Of a DNA stretch of 5,506 nt, positions 5,429 to 5,506 are shown piece after piece. The stretch is from an uncultured Clostridia bacterium (GTDB lineage Bacteria; Bacillota; Clostridia; Oscillospirales; Acutalibacteraceae). A model generated the notes under the pieces. It was not told the origin of the DNA and did not search any database. It worked only from the letters and a program-made list of their open reading frames with translations. The DNA is taken from contig CAMVNL010000184.1 in the NCBI GenBank assembly GCA_947168785.1, forward strand, positions 1-5,506. The letters are read 5' to 3'. Made by a program: the position numbers and the translations under genes. The first letter of the stretch is position 1. Each line of letters opens with the position of its first letter.

Positions 5429-5506
5429 ATTTACCGTCTTTTTTATCAGATTTTACTGCTCCACCAATTTAATCGTGAATTATTTATGCGCCGGATAAAC
5501 GTCGCA

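Noticed and set aside
5486..5506. ATG followed by six open codons at the right edge as the start of the next gene
   Set aside because: There is no Shine-Dalgarno sequence and only seven codons are visible, too little to support a gene.

Overview
The window is GC-rich with a strong preference for G or C at third codon positions. It carries textbook Shine-Dalgarno sequences (AAGGAGG, GGGAGG, AAGGAG) and sigma-70/sigma-A type promoters in short AT-richer gaps. Together with the gene content this points to a high-GC member of the Bacillota (a gut- or plant-fibre-associated clostridial lineage is my guess), but no marker gene fixes the taxonomy.

Layout from left to right. Positions 1-1077 (minus strand) hold the N-terminal 359 residues of an exported calcineurin-like metallophosphoesterase that runs off the left edge. 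An 80-base gap (1078-1157) holds its promoter. Positions 1158-3611 (minus strand) hold one continuous reading frame of 818 codons for a family 3 glycoside hydrolase (GH3) with a PA14 insertion. It is broken by a single in-frame amber codon at 2346-2348, and the frame is otherwise intact on both sides. The 240-base gap 3612-3851 is a divergent control region with back-to-back promoters, a perfect inverted repeat inside the GH3 promoter, and stem-loops in both leaders. Positions 3852-5327 (plus strand) hold a complete, apparently cytoplasmic GH29 alpha-L-fucosidase. The last 179 bases (5328-5506) contain no clear gene. They hold an 11-bp direct repeat with a 21-bp period just upstream of a promoter that points out of the window.

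The two glycosidases lack signal peptides, so the simple reading is intracellular trimming of imported oligosaccharides: the fucosidase removes terminal alpha-L-fucose and the GH3 enzyme removes terminal beta-linked sugars. The source could be a fucosylated plant polysaccharide or a host glycan; the window does not decide. The phosphoesterase lies downstream of GH3 on the same strand but has its own promoter, so a functional link is not established. The most notable observation is the lone amber codon in GH3. It separates the catalytic nucleophile from the acid/base residue, and it is either a very recent nonsense mutation, a sequence error, or a recoded/read-through codon. I found no CRISPR array, tRNA, rRNA or mobile element.
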